A stretch of 64,000 nt of DNA from Rhodococcus sp. ABRD24 (GTDB lineage: Bacteria; Actinomycetota; Actinomycetes; Mycobacteriales; Mycobacteriaceae), in the NCBI RefSeq assembly GCF_004328705.1, contig NZ_CP035319.1, positions 1,736,001 to 1,800,000 of the forward strand. The letters run 5' to 3'. The position numbers and the translations under genes are program-made. Below, one piece after another: positions 35,612 to 45,781 of this stretch (its first letter is position 1; every line of letters starts with the position of its first letter). The notes under the pieces were generated by a model. That model searched no databases. It was given only the letters and a program-made list of their open reading frames with translations, and was not told the origin of the DNA.

Positions 35612-36259
35612 ATGAGTCCGTCCAAGCGCCCCGTGCATCGCGACACCACCGAGCGGGAGGTGCCGGCCGACACCCCCACCGGCGTCGACCTCGAGCGCGT
35701 CATCGCCGTTCAGGTCCGCAAACTGCGCCTCGCAAGTGGGCTGTCGGTGGGTGACATGGCCGCGAAGGTCGGGATCTCCAAGGCGATGCTCTCCAAGATC
35801 GAGAACGCGCAGACGTCGTGCAGTCTGTCGACCCTCGCGCGCCTGGCTGCAGGACTCGACGTCCCCGTCACGTCGCTGTTCCGCGGCGCCGATACCGCTC
35901 GCGACGCGGTCTTCGTCGAATCCGGAAGCGGTGCAGTGATCGTCGGCCGCGGTACCCGAGTAGGCCACCACTACGAACTGCTCGGGGCCCTGCGCGGGCA
36001 GCACAAGCGCCTCGAACCGGTGCTCGTCACCCTCACCAATGCGAGCGAGGTGTTCCCGCTTTTCCAGCATCCGGGCACCGAGCTGATCTACATGCTCGAG
36101 GGCGAGATGGTCTACGGCCACGGCGAGAGCGAGTACCGCCTGCGGCCAGGTGACTCACTGCTACTCGACGGCGAGGGACTGCACGGACCGAACCAACTGG
36201 TGCAGTTGCCGATTCGCTTTCTCGCAGTCACCGCATACCCGGACAACCATCAGGACTGA
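35612..36259 (+). CDS. XRE-family regulator with C-terminal cupin domain
   Basis: This 215-residue regulator has an N-terminal HTH (about 30-85, LRLASGLSVGDMAAKVGISKAMLSKIENA) and a C-terminal cupin sensor (HPGTELIYMLEGEMVYGH...LRPGDSLLLDGEGLHGP). HTH-cupin proteins often control amine, polyamine or amino acid use. It directly follows the gmaS-mgs operon and precedes the ammonium transporter. The palindrome at 35571-35597 in its own promoter is the likely operator. Ligand unknown. Confidence 0.88.
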   Translation: MSPSKRPVHRDTTEREVPADTPTGVDLERVIAVQVRKLRLASGLSVGDMAAKVGISKAMLSKIENAQTSCSLSTLARLAAGLDVPVTSLFRGADTARDAVFVESGSGAVIVGRGTRVGHHYELLGALRGQHKRLEPVLVTLTNASEVFPLFQHPGTELIYMLEGEMVYGHGESEYRLRPGDSLLLDGEGLHGPNQLVQLPIRFLAVTAYPDNHQD

Positions 36260-36283
36260 AGTCCCCCACCGAGACTGCGGGAC

Positions 36284-36326
36284 GCCAAGACGCGTCCGGA
36301 GGCTGAATCTCCGGACGCGTCTTGGC
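36284..36326. terminator. 18-bp stem bidirectional terminator between XRE and amt
   Basis: GCCAAGACGCGTCCGGAG (36284-36301) pairs perfectly with its complement at 36309-36326, leaving a 7-base loop. It stands between convergent genes and is the clearest terminator in the region. U-runs are short, as usual for high-GC actinobacteria. Confidence 0.9.
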
Positions 36327-36349
36327 GTATTCGATACCGAGCGAATGCG

Positions 36350-37714
36350 CTACGTGCGCTGCTCGGCACTGGCGGCGCGGGTTGCCAACTGCTCCGCAGC
36401 ATTCGCTACCGCAGCCGGATCCACGGGACCCGAGCCCGACACCGTCACCGCGACCGTCTCCGTCACGTACGCGGTCTCACCGTGCTCGGTGACGTCGAGG
36501 CCCTCGTGCTCGTCCTCGGGCCGCACTCGCAGACCCATCACGAGGTCGATGACCTTCGCGATGATCCACGTGACCGCGAACGAATAGGCAAGCACCGCAG
36601 CCACCGCCAGCGCCTGCTTACCCAGCAGTCCGAGGCCTCCACCGTAGAACAGCCCCGCGACACCGTTGGGCGCGTCCTCGGTGGCAAGCAGGCCGATCAG
36701 CAATGTACCGAGAATGCCGCCGACGAGGTGGATACCGACGACGTCGAGAGCGTCGTCGTATCCGAGACGGAACTTGAGCGACACCGCGAAGCAGCACAGC
36801 GCACCTGCGGCCGCACCGATCAACAAGGCTCCGATCGGCGACACCGCGCCGCAGGCCGGAGTGATCGCGACCAGTGCCGCAATGAGACCCGACGCCGCGC
36901 CCAGAGATGTGGGCCGACCCTCACGCAGCCGCTCCACCAACAGCCAGCCACAGATGCCGGCGCAGGCCGCGGACACGGTGTTGAGGATGACGACGGATGC
37001 CGCGTTGTCCGCCGCGAGGGCCGACCCGCCGTTGAAACCGAACCATCCGAACAGCAGGATTCCGGCACCCAGCAGGGTCAACGGAAGATTGTGCGGCCGA
37101 GGCATGTTCGGGAAGGCGTGGCGCTTGCCGAGCACGAGGACCATCGCGAGCGCCGCGATGCCCGCGTTGATATGGACCGCAGTGCCGCCCGCGAAGTCGA
37201 TGGCTCCCAGCTTGTTTGCGATCCAGCCGCCGACAACACTGCCGTCATCGGAGTCGAACGCGAACACCCAGTGTGCCACCGGGAAGTACACGAGCGTGAC
37301 CCACAACCCAGCAAACAGCATCCACGAACCGAACTTGATCCGGTCGGCCAATGCGCCCGAGATGAGCGCAACGGTGATAGCTGCGAACAGCATCTGGTAC
37401 CCGGCCACCAGAGCGGGCGGCAGCCCGGGCTCCGAGGCGGGATCGAGCAGCTGACCCAGTCCGACGAACTCGAGTGGATCGCCGAGGATGCCCAAGCCGC
37501 CCAACGAGTTACCGAGGACGGTCGAGTAGCCGAAGAGCACCCACAGCACACCGACGACGGCGAAGGAGCCGAACGTCATCATCATCATGTTGAGCGAGTT
37601 GCGAATGCTCACCATGCCGCCGTAGAACAGCGCGAGTCCGGGGATCATCAACGCAACAACAGTGAACGCGGCCAATAACCATGCGGTATCGGCAGCCGCG
37701 AGAGCCTGCTCCAT
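36350..37714 (-). CDS. amt: Ammonium (or methylammonium) transporter, Amt/MEP/Rh family
   Basis: The 454-residue membrane protein has about 11 helices and Amt features: DTAWLLAAFTVVALMIPGLALFYGG at the start, GGTAVHINAGIAALA containing one of the twin His region, and HLVGGILGTLLIGL. A C-terminal tail of about 60 residues (EHEGLDVTEHGETAYV...) is normal for actinobacterial Amt proteins. Met at 37714 is chosen over 37747. It lies in the amine island, and Amt channels pass methylammonium as well as ammonium. No glnK is next to it. Confidence 0.9.
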   Translation of the reverse strand: MEQALAAADTAWLLAAFTVVALMIPGLALFYGGMVSIRNSLNMMMMTFGSFAVVGVLWVLFGYSTVLGNSLGGLGILGDPLEFVGLGQLLDPASEPGLPPALVAGYQMLFAAITVALISGALADRIKFGSWMLFAGLWVTLVYFPVAHWVFAFDSDDGSVVGGWIANKLGAIDFAGGTAVHINAGIAALAMVLVLGKRHAFPNMPRPHNLPLTLLGAGILLFGWFGFNGGSALAADNAASVVILNTVSAACAGICGWLLVERLREGRPTSLGAASGLIAALVAITPACGAVSPIGALLIGAAAGALCCFAVSLKFRLGYDDALDVVGIHLVGGILGTLLIGLLATEDAPNGVAGLFYGGGLGLLGKQALAVAAVLAYSFAVTWIIAKVIDLVMGLRVRPEDEHEGLDVTEHGETAYVTETVAVTVSGSGPVDPAAVANAAEQLATRAASAEQRT

Positions 37715-37907
37715 ATCTGCCCACCCTTGTGTCGGCCCGTCTTTCACGGGGAATCGAGATCATCTGAGAGTGATCGGTGGCTGTAAGGGCTGCGAGTAGC
37801 TGCGGTGAACACTGCGTAACAGGGTCCGCACATGAAACCCGGGTTGCGAATGTTTCTCGTTATGCAACACTGTCAATCAATAGGAAACATTCGACCTGGA
37901 GGTTCAG

Positions 37908-39110
37908 ATGGCAGACAACACGGCAGAGCGCGCGCGGATCGTGATCGTGGGCGGCGGGCTGGAGGGACTGGCGATCGCGTGGCAGCTCGCCGACCGGGGT
38001 GAAAGCGACGTGATTGTGCTCGAACGCGACACGTTGTGCTCAGGAATGACGGGCAAGTCGAGCGGAATCGTCCGCTGCCACTACGGTGTTCCGTCACTCG
38101 CGGCCATGGCATGGCACGGCGTCGACGTGTTCTCCCGCGCCCGCGAGTTCTTCGGAACCGACATCGGGTTCCGGCAGACCGGATACGTCGTCGGCGTCGG
38201 CGCGGCCAACCTCGCGCCCCTGCGCGCCAATGTCGATATGCATCGCGCCATCGGAGTCCCGGTCGAGCTGGTGGACGCCGATGCCGTCCGGACGATGTGG
38301 CCCGGCATCCACCTCGACGACTTCGCCGGATTCGCCTACGAGCCGCTCGGTGGACACGGCGACGCTTATATGACCGGAATGGCCTACGGCGCCAGAGCCC
38401 GTACGCTTGGAGTGCGAATTCGTCAGTCCACCAGCGTCGTTCGCCTGATCCAGGACGGGAAGGACGGGGTCCGCGGCGTCGTGTGCGCCGACGGATCCGA
38501 GATCCACTGCGACACGGTAGTACTGACGACCGGAGTGTGGAGCCCCGCGCTGGCAGCGACCGCGGGCGTGAATCTGCCGATCCGCACGCAGCGCGAACAG
38601 CTGGTGCTGGTGGACCAGGGCGAACCCACCCCGGAAGTCCCAACCTTCTCGGATCTGGTGAATTTGCAATACATTCGACGCGAACCGAACGGACACCTGC
38701 TGGTCGGTAACAGCGACCACTCGGCACCCGAGTTCGCCGACCCGGACGCGTATCTGAACCGCGCCACCGACCAGTTCGTCGAGACCGCGATCGGCAAACT
38801 CGACCGGATCCTGCCGAACATGCCTGACGCACGCCTCGCGTCGTCCTATGCCGGTTGCTACGACATCACGCCCGACTACAACCCGATCATCGGCCCTTCG
38901 CCCGCCGAGGGACTGTTCCTCGCGGTGGGCTTCAGCGGCCACGGCTTCAAGATCTCCCCGGCCGTCGGACGCCTGGCCGCGGATCTACTGCTCGACGGCG
39001 TCAGCAGCGACGCCGCCGTCGACGGAGACGACTTCCGCTACAGCCGCTTCGACGAGGGCAAGCCGCTCGTCAGCCGGCACCCCTACGCCGGCGCCGGCGA
39101 GATGCGCTGA
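37908..39110 (+). CDS. FAD-dependent oxidoreductase, DAO/sarcosine oxidase-like
   Basis: The 400-residue monomeric flavoprotein has the N-terminal Rossmann motif VIVGGGLEGLAIAWQLADRGE. It contains SGIVRCHYG, the ALPLRT-type stretch NLPIRTQREQLVLVDQGE, and a C-terminal FSGHGFKISPAVG. This is the fold of sarcosine/glycine oxidases and dehydrogenase beta subunits. With the Mgs genes upstream, oxidation of N-methylglutamate to glutamate and formaldehyde is the favoured guess. MgdABCD-type heterotetramer partners are absent. GGAGG precedes the ATG. Confidence 0.78.
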   Translation: MADNTAERARIVIVGGGLEGLAIAWQLADRGESDVIVLERDTLCSGMTGKSSGIVRCHYGVPSLAAMAWHGVDVFSRAREFFGTDIGFRQTGYVVGVGAANLAPLRANVDMHRAIGVPVELVDADAVRTMWPGIHLDDFAGFAYEPLGGHGDAYMTGMAYGARARTLGVRIRQSTSVVRLIQDGKDGVRGVVCADGSEIHCDTVVLTTGVWSPALAATAGVNLPIRTQREQLVLVDQGEPTPEVPTFSDLVNLQYIRREPNGHLLVGNSDHSAPEFADPDAYLNRATDQFVETAIGKLDRILPNMPDARLASSYAGCYDITPDYNPIIGPSPAEGLFLAVGFSGHGFKISPAVGRLAADLLLDGVSSDAAVDGDDFRYSRFDEGKPLVSRHPYAGAGEMR

Positions 39111-39129
39111 GCAGCCGTCCCCCACAGCT

Positions 39130-39172
39130 GAATGGACCCTGCACGCGCCGAGAGCGCATGAAGGGTCCATTC
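39130..39172. terminator. Hairpin between the FAD oxidoreductase and purA
   Basis: GAATGGACCCT (39130-39140) and AGGGTCCATTC (39162-39172) are perfect inverted repeats with a 21-base loop, between two convergent genes. A bidirectional terminator is the best reading. Confidence 0.75.
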
Positions 39173-39206
39173 GCTGGCCTCCGCCCCGAACACGGGACAG
39201 GTGGTG

Positions 39207-40823
<1,617 letters not shown>

Positions 40824-41498
40824 ATGACCCCGATAGTGCTCAAATGCGGTGACGCGCCGTTGCCTATCGCACTGCGGGCGCTCGATGTGCTCTGCGCCCC
40901 CGAACTGCCGGACAAGGACGACTTCGACGAGGCTTTCGCGCGACTCGAGACGACCGAACATCCCCGGCTGGTGATCGTCGGGAACGACGGCGCCTTCGCC
41001 GCCGCCCTGACTCGGCTGATGCGCGCCGAGCGCCTTCACGTCGAGCTCGCCTACGTCCCCGAGGAACGATCGGACGCAACCTACGCGTACGGGATCCGGA
41101 CCGGATCGAAGGCCGCAGCGATCGCCGTCTCCGGCGTGGCGCGCCCACTACCGCTGATCCGCGACGACGCCGGCTTCGCACTGGTGGGCGAGGCCCGGAT
41201 CTACGGATCCGAGCACGACGGCGAACTGGTGGGCGAGGCGTACGTCGACGACACCCGGCTGTTCTCCGGCACCGTCCCGGGCCTGCGCATCGTTCCGACC
41301 GCCGAGCTTCCCGGTCTGCGCGCGGCCGTCGACAAACGACGCTGGTTCGGCGGATACCGGTGGGTGGCCGGACGGGCAGTCCAGCTCGGTTCACCCTCGG
41401 CGGTGCTGATCCGCGACGGCGTCCGGACTCAGCGGCCTGTCAAACGCTCGACCTTTTACCGACACCACCAGGACTGGCTACTCGTCTACGGCGCCTGA
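40824..41498 (+). CDS. Conserved actinobacterial protein (Rv0358-like), function unknown
   Basis: The 224-residue protein starts MTPIVLKCGDAPLPIALRAL with GAGGAG just upstream; a longer open frame exists but is not favoured. Its middle is rich in LHVELAYVPEERSDATYAYGIRTGSKAAAIAVSG, then RLFSGTVPGLRIVPTAELPGL, suggesting a mixed alpha/beta enzyme-like fold, perhaps distantly kinase-like. No catalytic motif can be named with confidence. It precedes the membrane protease by 27 bases and keeps the same order as in M. tuberculosis. Confidence 0.7.
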   Translation: MTPIVLKCGDAPLPIALRALDVLCAPELPDKDDFDEAFARLETTEHPRLVIVGNDGAFAAALTRLMRAERLHVELAYVPEERSDATYAYGIRTGSKAAAIAVSGVARPLPLIRDDAGFALVGEARIYGSEHDGELVGEAYVDDTRLFSGTVPGLRIVPTAELPGLRAAVDKRRWFGGYRWVAGRAVQLGSPSAVLIRDGVRTQRPVKRSTFYRHHQDWLLVYGA

Positions 41499-41525
41499 CG
41501 CTGTGCAGCGCTGGATACTGGACAC

Positions 41526-42305
41526 ATGACCTACGACGCCGGTACCCGGACCGCTCTCGTTCGGCCGAGTCCGGTGTTCCTCGGCATCGTGGCGATCGCA
41601 GTGCTCGGTGGGGTGCTCGCGTGGCGAACACCGATGGGCGAGCTGTCGGGCCAGATCGGAGTGTTCCTACTCGTCGTCGCGGGCTGGGTCGTGACGTTGT
41701 GCCTGCACGAGTTCGCACACGCCTTGGTCGCATGGCGAAACGGCGATCACGATGTCGTGATGCGCGGCTACCTCACCCTGGATCCGCGTAAATACACCCA
41801 GCCACTGCTGTCGATCGGCCTGCCGGTGATGTTCCTCGCGCTCGGCGGGATCGGCCTGCCCGGCGGAGCGGTATACCTGCGGACCGGAACGATGCCGGCC
41901 CGCGTCCAGACTCGGACCTCCCTTGCCGGTCCCGCCGTCAACGCTGCCGCGGCCGTGGCGTTGCTCGTCTCGATCCGGATCTTCGGCCTCGACGGCGAGC
42001 ACCGGGTGTTCTGGTCCGGGCTGAGCTTCCTGGCCTTCCTGCAGGTGATGGCGACTGTGCTGAACCTGCTGCCTGTCCCGGGCCTGGACGGCTACGGCGC
42101 GATCGAGCCGCACCTGCAGCCGGGTACCCGTCAGAAGTTCGACAGATTCAAGCCGTTCGGAATGCTGGTGCTCATCGGATTGCTGTTCGTCCCACAGGTC
42201 AATGTCGCGTTCTTCGACGCGATCTACGCATTGTTCGCACTGTCCGGTGTGCCCGAGGTGTACGCGGCGCTCGGCAACCACCTCATGCAGTTCTGGATGC
42301 GCTGA
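41526..42305 (+). CDS. Site-2 protease family membrane metalloprotease (M50, Rv0359-like)
   Basis: This 259-residue integral membrane protein has the zinc-protease motif HEFAHA (H61-E62-x-x-H65) in a transmembrane helix and a second motif NLLPVPGLDGYGAIEP, whose Asp should complete the metal site. Four to six hydrophobic segments are present. Site-2 proteases cleave substrates within the membrane, often anti-sigma factors, but no substrate is shown here. The gene follows the Rv0358-like gene and probably shares its transcript. Confidence 0.85.
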   Translation: MTYDAGTRTALVRPSPVFLGIVAIAVLGGVLAWRTPMGELSGQIGVFLLVVAGWVVTLCLHEFAHALVAWRNGDHDVVMRGYLTLDPRKYTQPLLSIGLPVMFLALGGIGLPGGAVYLRTGTMPARVQTRTSLAGPAVNAAAAVALLVSIRIFGLDGEHRVFWSGLSFLAFLQVMATVLNLLPVPGLDGYGAIEPHLQPGTRQKFDRFKPFGMLVLIGLLFVPQVNVAFFDAIYALFALSGVPEVYAALGNHLMQFWMR

Positions 42306-42371
42306 GATTCGTCCCCCGCTGGGGACATGACAACGCTGACCCCGACCGGTTCCGGGTCGGGGCCAGCCTCG

Positions 42372-42680
42372 TCACATGGCATGACCCAGACGTCCCCTGC
42401 CCAATCTGAGCAACAGCAGCGCCAGTGTGTGCCCTTCCGGGCCCAGATCGTCGAACCTCGAAAGCACCCGCATCTCGCGCGTGTGCACCAATCGGGTGCC
42501 ACCGCCGAGCATGCGGACTTCACCGATGAGACGGGAGAGCTCGGTTCTACGCTGGATCGCTCCAAGGATCTGCGCGTCCAAGAGGTCGATCTCGCCGCGC
42601 AGCTTCTCGATGTCGGCGTCCGGGGGGTGCTCCGCAGCCGACGTGCCCGTTGCCTGTGCAAGATGTGTTCCCGTGGTCAT
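42372..42680 (-). CDS. aroQ: Chorismate mutase, AroQ type (Rv0948c-like)
   Basis: The 102-residue protein has the AroQ helix pattern ADIEKLRGEIDLLDAQILGAIQRRTELSRLIGEVR and ends TRLVHTREMRVLSRFDDLGPEGHTLALLLLRLGRGRLGHAM. This closely resembles the small intracellular mycobacterial enzyme, which acts with DAHP synthase. It rearranges chorismate to prephenate for Phe/Tyr synthesis. Met at 42680 is chosen; an upstream Met at 42755 would overlap the next gene's end. Confidence 0.88.
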   Translation of the reverse strand: MTTGTHLAQATGTSAAEHPPDADIEKLRGEIDLLDAQILGAIQRRTELSRLIGEVRMLGGGTRLVHTREMRVLSRFDDLGPEGHTLALLLLRLGRGRLGHAM

Positions 42681-42751
42681 GCCGTCAACGCTAGGTAGAG
42701 CGGCCCCCGCACGCGTAGGTAGTTCACTACCCGATCTCAATCGGGCACCGA

Positions 42752-43669
42752 TCACCCCAGGTCGCTGACCCAGCCGTGTAGCTCGTCACTGCGCAGAGCC
42801 GCCGTGTGGCGCTTGCGCAGCGCCTGGCAGACGGGCCCGGTGAGACCGTCCCCGACAACGCGGCCGTCCACCTCGAGCACCGGCGCGACGCCGGCGGAGG
42901 TCCCGGTGGCGAACACCTCGTCGGCAATGTACAGCTCGGTGAGGTCGACGGCGCGCTCGACGACGGGAATGCCGTCCTCCGCCGCCAGCGTCAGTAGTGT
43001 CCGCCGGTTGATGCCGTCGAGAATGTCGCACGACACGTCGGGGGTGATGAGCGTGCCGCCGCGGACGAGGAAGATATTGGCGGCACTGAGCTCGCACACG
43101 TGCCCGTTGCCGTCGAGGAAGATTGCGTCGTCGTAGCCGGCGTCGATCGCGTCCTGTTTGGCGAGGACCGAGTTCACGTACGCGCCGTTGACCTTGGCGC
43201 GGGACGGGATCGCGTCGTCCGGGATCCGGCGCCACATGCTCGTCTTCAGGCGCATGCCGTCCTGCGGAACGATCGGCGTCGCGTCGTAGACGAACATCGA
43301 GACGGTGGTGTGACAGCCGCGCACCCGGGTGCCGGGAATAGTCGCGTCGACGTGCACGGTAGCCCGCACGAACACATCCGATTTCGGCGCATTGGCCGCA
43401 ACGAGTTCCTTTGTCACCGAGACGAATCGGTCAAAGCTCCACTCGTCGGCAAACCGGTCGATGCCGATGATCTTGCAGGACTCGACAAGTCGTCGATAGT
43501 GGTCGCGAAGCCGGAACGCGGTGCGGCGAGACTCGCCGTCGACGTGCACCGGGAAGACTGTGTACACGCTGAGGCCGTACAAGACCGCAGACGACGCGAC
43601 ACTCAGCGTCGCCTCCCGCGTGGGAACGAGCCGGTCACCGAAGTAGACGTGTGAATGCGGATCAGCCAT
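42752..43669 (-). CDS. Class IV aminotransferase (branched-chain / D-amino acid / lyase superfamily)
   Basis: The 305-residue PLP fold-type IV protein shows SRAKVNGAYVNSVLAKQDAIDAGYDDAIFLDGNGHVCELSAANIFLV. Its PLP lysine should lie in the SRAKVNG stretch, and ELSAANIF is typical of IlvE/DAAT/PabC relatives. The fold alone does not separate branched-chain transaminase from aminodeoxychorismate lyase or D-transaminase. ATG at 43669 begins MADPHSHVYFGDRLVP. It lies next to the chorismate mutase gene on the same strand. Confidence 0.85.
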   Translation of the reverse strand: MADPHSHVYFGDRLVPTREATLSVASSAVLYGLSVYTVFPVHVDGESRRTAFRLRDHYRRLVESCKIIGIDRFADEWSFDRFVSVTKELVAANAPKSDVFVRATVHVDATIPGTRVRGCHTTVSMFVYDATPIVPQDGMRLKTSMWRRIPDDAIPSRAKVNGAYVNSVLAKQDAIDAGYDDAIFLDGNGHVCELSAANIFLVRGGTLITPDVSCDILDGINRRTLLTLAAEDGIPVVERAVDLTELYIADEVFATGTSAGVAPVLEVDGRVVGDGLTGPVCQALRKRHTAALRSDELHGWVSDLG

Positions 43670-43772
43670 GGCCGGCAATGCTATCCACCCGCACCGACCG
43701 TAGGGAAGCGAATTTGTACCGAGTCGGCCCCGGCCCACGACATCCCCAGACGCGCCCGGCACACTGGTAGAC

Positions 43773-44732
43773 ATGCTGCACCTGAGGATCCTGGCGCCGA
43801 CCGAACTGACAGACGACGCCGTCGCGATCCTCGAAGCGGATCCAGGAGTCAGCGGTCTCGCGGTGGTGCGTGGCGCCTCGCTCCGGCCTCCCGGCGACCT
43901 CATATTCGCCGACGTCGCCAGGGAGGCCGCTAACGACGTCGTCGACCTGCTACGGGCGACCGATCTCCACCACCACGGCAGCATCGAGATCGAACCGGTC
44001 CACGCATGGCTCTCCCAGGGCGGGTTCGACGCCGAGCTGAAAGCTCCGGGCAGCAGCGCCGACGCGGTCGTGTGGGCGGAGGTCGCGCAGCGCTCCTACG
44101 AGGACACCGAACTCAACTGGACCTATCTGAGCTTCATGACACTCGCGACCATGCTGGCTGCGATCGCGATCGTCACCGATTCCCAGATCCTCGTCATCGG
44201 CGCGATGGTGCTGGGACCGGAGTTCGGGGCGATCGCCGCACTGGGGGTGGCCCTGGTGCGGCGCCGGTTCGCCCTCCTGACGCTGGCCGCCCGCACGCTC
44301 CTGGTCGGGTTCGCGGTCGCGATCGCCGTCACCGCTGCCATGGCCCTATTCACCCGCTGGCTGGGCTGGGTGACGATCGACGATGTGACCGGCCCCAGAC
44401 CGAGTACCGCCTTCATCTACACCCCCGACAAGTGGTCATTCATCGTCGCAGTCATCGCCGCAGCCGCCGGGGTCCTCTCACTCACCTCATCCAAGCTCGG
44501 CGGACTGTCCGGGGTGTTCATCTCGGTGACGACGGTGCCGGCGGCGGGCAACGTGGCACTCGGCATCGTGTTCGGCGTCAAGGATGCCATCCTGGGCAGC
44601 ACTCTGCAGCTGGCGCTGAACCTGACCGGCATGGCCATCGCAGGCTGGGCGACCCTGGCCTTCCAGCAAGCCGTGTGGTCGCGGCTGTCCCTGCGCCGCG
44701 CGGGACAGCGTCAGGTCCGCCGGATGCTCTGA
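43773..44732 (+). CDS. DUF389 membrane protein
   Basis: The 319-residue protein has a soluble N-terminal domain of about 110 residues (LHLRILAPTELTDDAVAILEADPGV), then about six transmembrane helices. The DUF389 core DSQILVIGAMVLGPEFGAIAALGVALVRRR is followed by LSLTSSKLGGLSGVFISVTTVPAAGN. The family is widespread and has no firm function. It is divergent from the class IV aminotransferase, with about 100 bases between them. Confidence 0.88.
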   Translation: MLHLRILAPTELTDDAVAILEADPGVSGLAVVRGASLRPPGDLIFADVAREAANDVVDLLRATDLHHHGSIEIEPVHAWLSQGGFDAELKAPGSSADAVVWAEVAQRSYEDTELNWTYLSFMTLATMLAAIAIVTDSQILVIGAMVLGPEFGAIAALGVALVRRRFALLTLAARTLLVGFAVAIAVTAAMALFTRWLGWVTIDDVTGPRPSTAFIYTPDKWSFIVAVIAAAAGVLSLTSSKLGGLSGVFISVTTVPAAGNVALGIVFGVKDAILGSTLQLALNLTGMAIAGWATLAFQQAVWSRLSLRRAGQRQVRRML

Positions 44733-44755
44733 CGGCTCCCCACTCCCCCTGGCCC

Positions 44756-45718
44756 TCAGCACCCCGCGTTCCGCCGGGCGACCTCCGCCCCCACCTCACA
44801 CAACCCCGCACGCAGCGACTCGGGTGCGAGCACTTCGACACCAGCACCGAGCGCGGTGAGCTGGCCCAACGCCACCTCCTCAGCCTCGAGCATCAGATCG
44901 ACTGCCACCCAACCACTTTCATCGGGCTCACCGGGTACCACCCGGGCCGCCTCCTCGCCCACGATGTCCGGCAGTCGCCGCCACGCGTACGGCGACAGCC
45001 GCACTCGGCAGGCGTATCGCAGCAGCGAACGGTCGAACTCGGCGATCGACGCCGACCACCACCCAGCCAGGTCGAAGGTGTCCGGGCGCACGGCCGGGGC
45101 ATCGAGCACCAGTGCGCTCTCGATCCGCGACACCCGGTACGACAGCGTCCGGTCCCGATGCCGCGCCACGAGATACCACGTCCCTGCCTTGGCTACCAGA
45201 CCGAGTGGATCGAGCGTGCGGGTCGACCCATCGGCGCCCCTGCGATAGCGGATCCGCAGCCGCCGCCCCTCGAGCACCGCCTGCGCCACGGCCGGGAGCT
45301 GCTCTACCGACGGCGTGGTGGCGAACCAGCCCGGCACGTCGACGTGCAGCCGCTCGCGCCACAGCAACGCCCCCGCCCGCAGTGGAAGCGGCAGGGCCCC
45401 CAGCAGTTTCGACTCGGCGCGAGCCGTGATGTCGGACAGTCCCAGATCCTGAGCGACGGCCGGCACGCCCAACAGCATCAGCGCCGACGTCTCCGCACCC
45501 GTCATCCCGCTGAGCTTGGACTGCCAGCCGTCGAGCAGGCGGATTCCGCCACCCGGCCCGCTCTCGGTCCACACCGGCACACCCGCGGCCTGCAGCGCCG
45601 CGACGTCCCGGTACACCGTGCGCACCGATACCTCGAGTTGATCGGCCAGCCGCGCCGCAGTGGTCCCTGGACCGCCCTGCAGGCGGAGCATCAGGTCGAG
45701 CAGTCGACTGGAGCGCAC
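44756..45718 (-). CDS. YafY-type transcriptional regulator with WYL domain
   Basis: The 320-residue regulator has an N-terminal HTH (RSSRLLDLMLRLQGGPGTTAARLADQLEVSVRTVYRDV) and a C-terminal WYL ligand domain (LRIRYRRG..., PLGLVAKAGTWYLVARH). It is divergent from the PPOX and SDR genes, and a 25-bp palindrome lies between the start codons. It probably represses or activates that pair. The ligand is unknown. The stop lies 24 bases from the convergent DUF389 gene. Confidence 0.88.
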   Translation of the reverse strand: MRSSRLLDLMLRLQGGPGTTAARLADQLEVSVRTVYRDVAALQAAGVPVWTESGPGGGIRLLDGWQSKLSGMTGAETSALMLLGVPAVAQDLGLSDITARAESKLLGALPLPLRAGALLWRERLHVDVPGWFATTPSVEQLPAVAQAVLEGRRLRIRYRRGADGSTRTLDPLGLVAKAGTWYLVARHRDRTLSYRVSRIESALVLDAPAVRPDTFDLAGWWSASIAEFDRSLLRYACRVRLSPYAWRRLPDIVGEEAARVVPGEPDESGWVAVDLMLEAEEVALGQLTALGAGVEVLAPESLRAGLCEVGAEVARRNAGC

Positions 45719-45737
45719 GCCGGAAGTCTACGAGAAA

Positions 45738-45762
45738 ATCACTGACACAAGATGTCAGTGAT
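45738..45762. promoter_or_regulatory. Perfect inverted repeat operator between the WYL regulator and PPOX gene
   Basis: Arms ATCACTGACA and TGTCAGTGAT (10 bases each, perfect) are separated by CAAGA. The site is 20 bases from both start codons, so binding would cover both promoters. This form of palindrome is typical for YafY-type regulators of divergent genes. Confidence 0.85.
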
Positions 45763-45781
45763 GGGTCCGCACACTGGTGTC

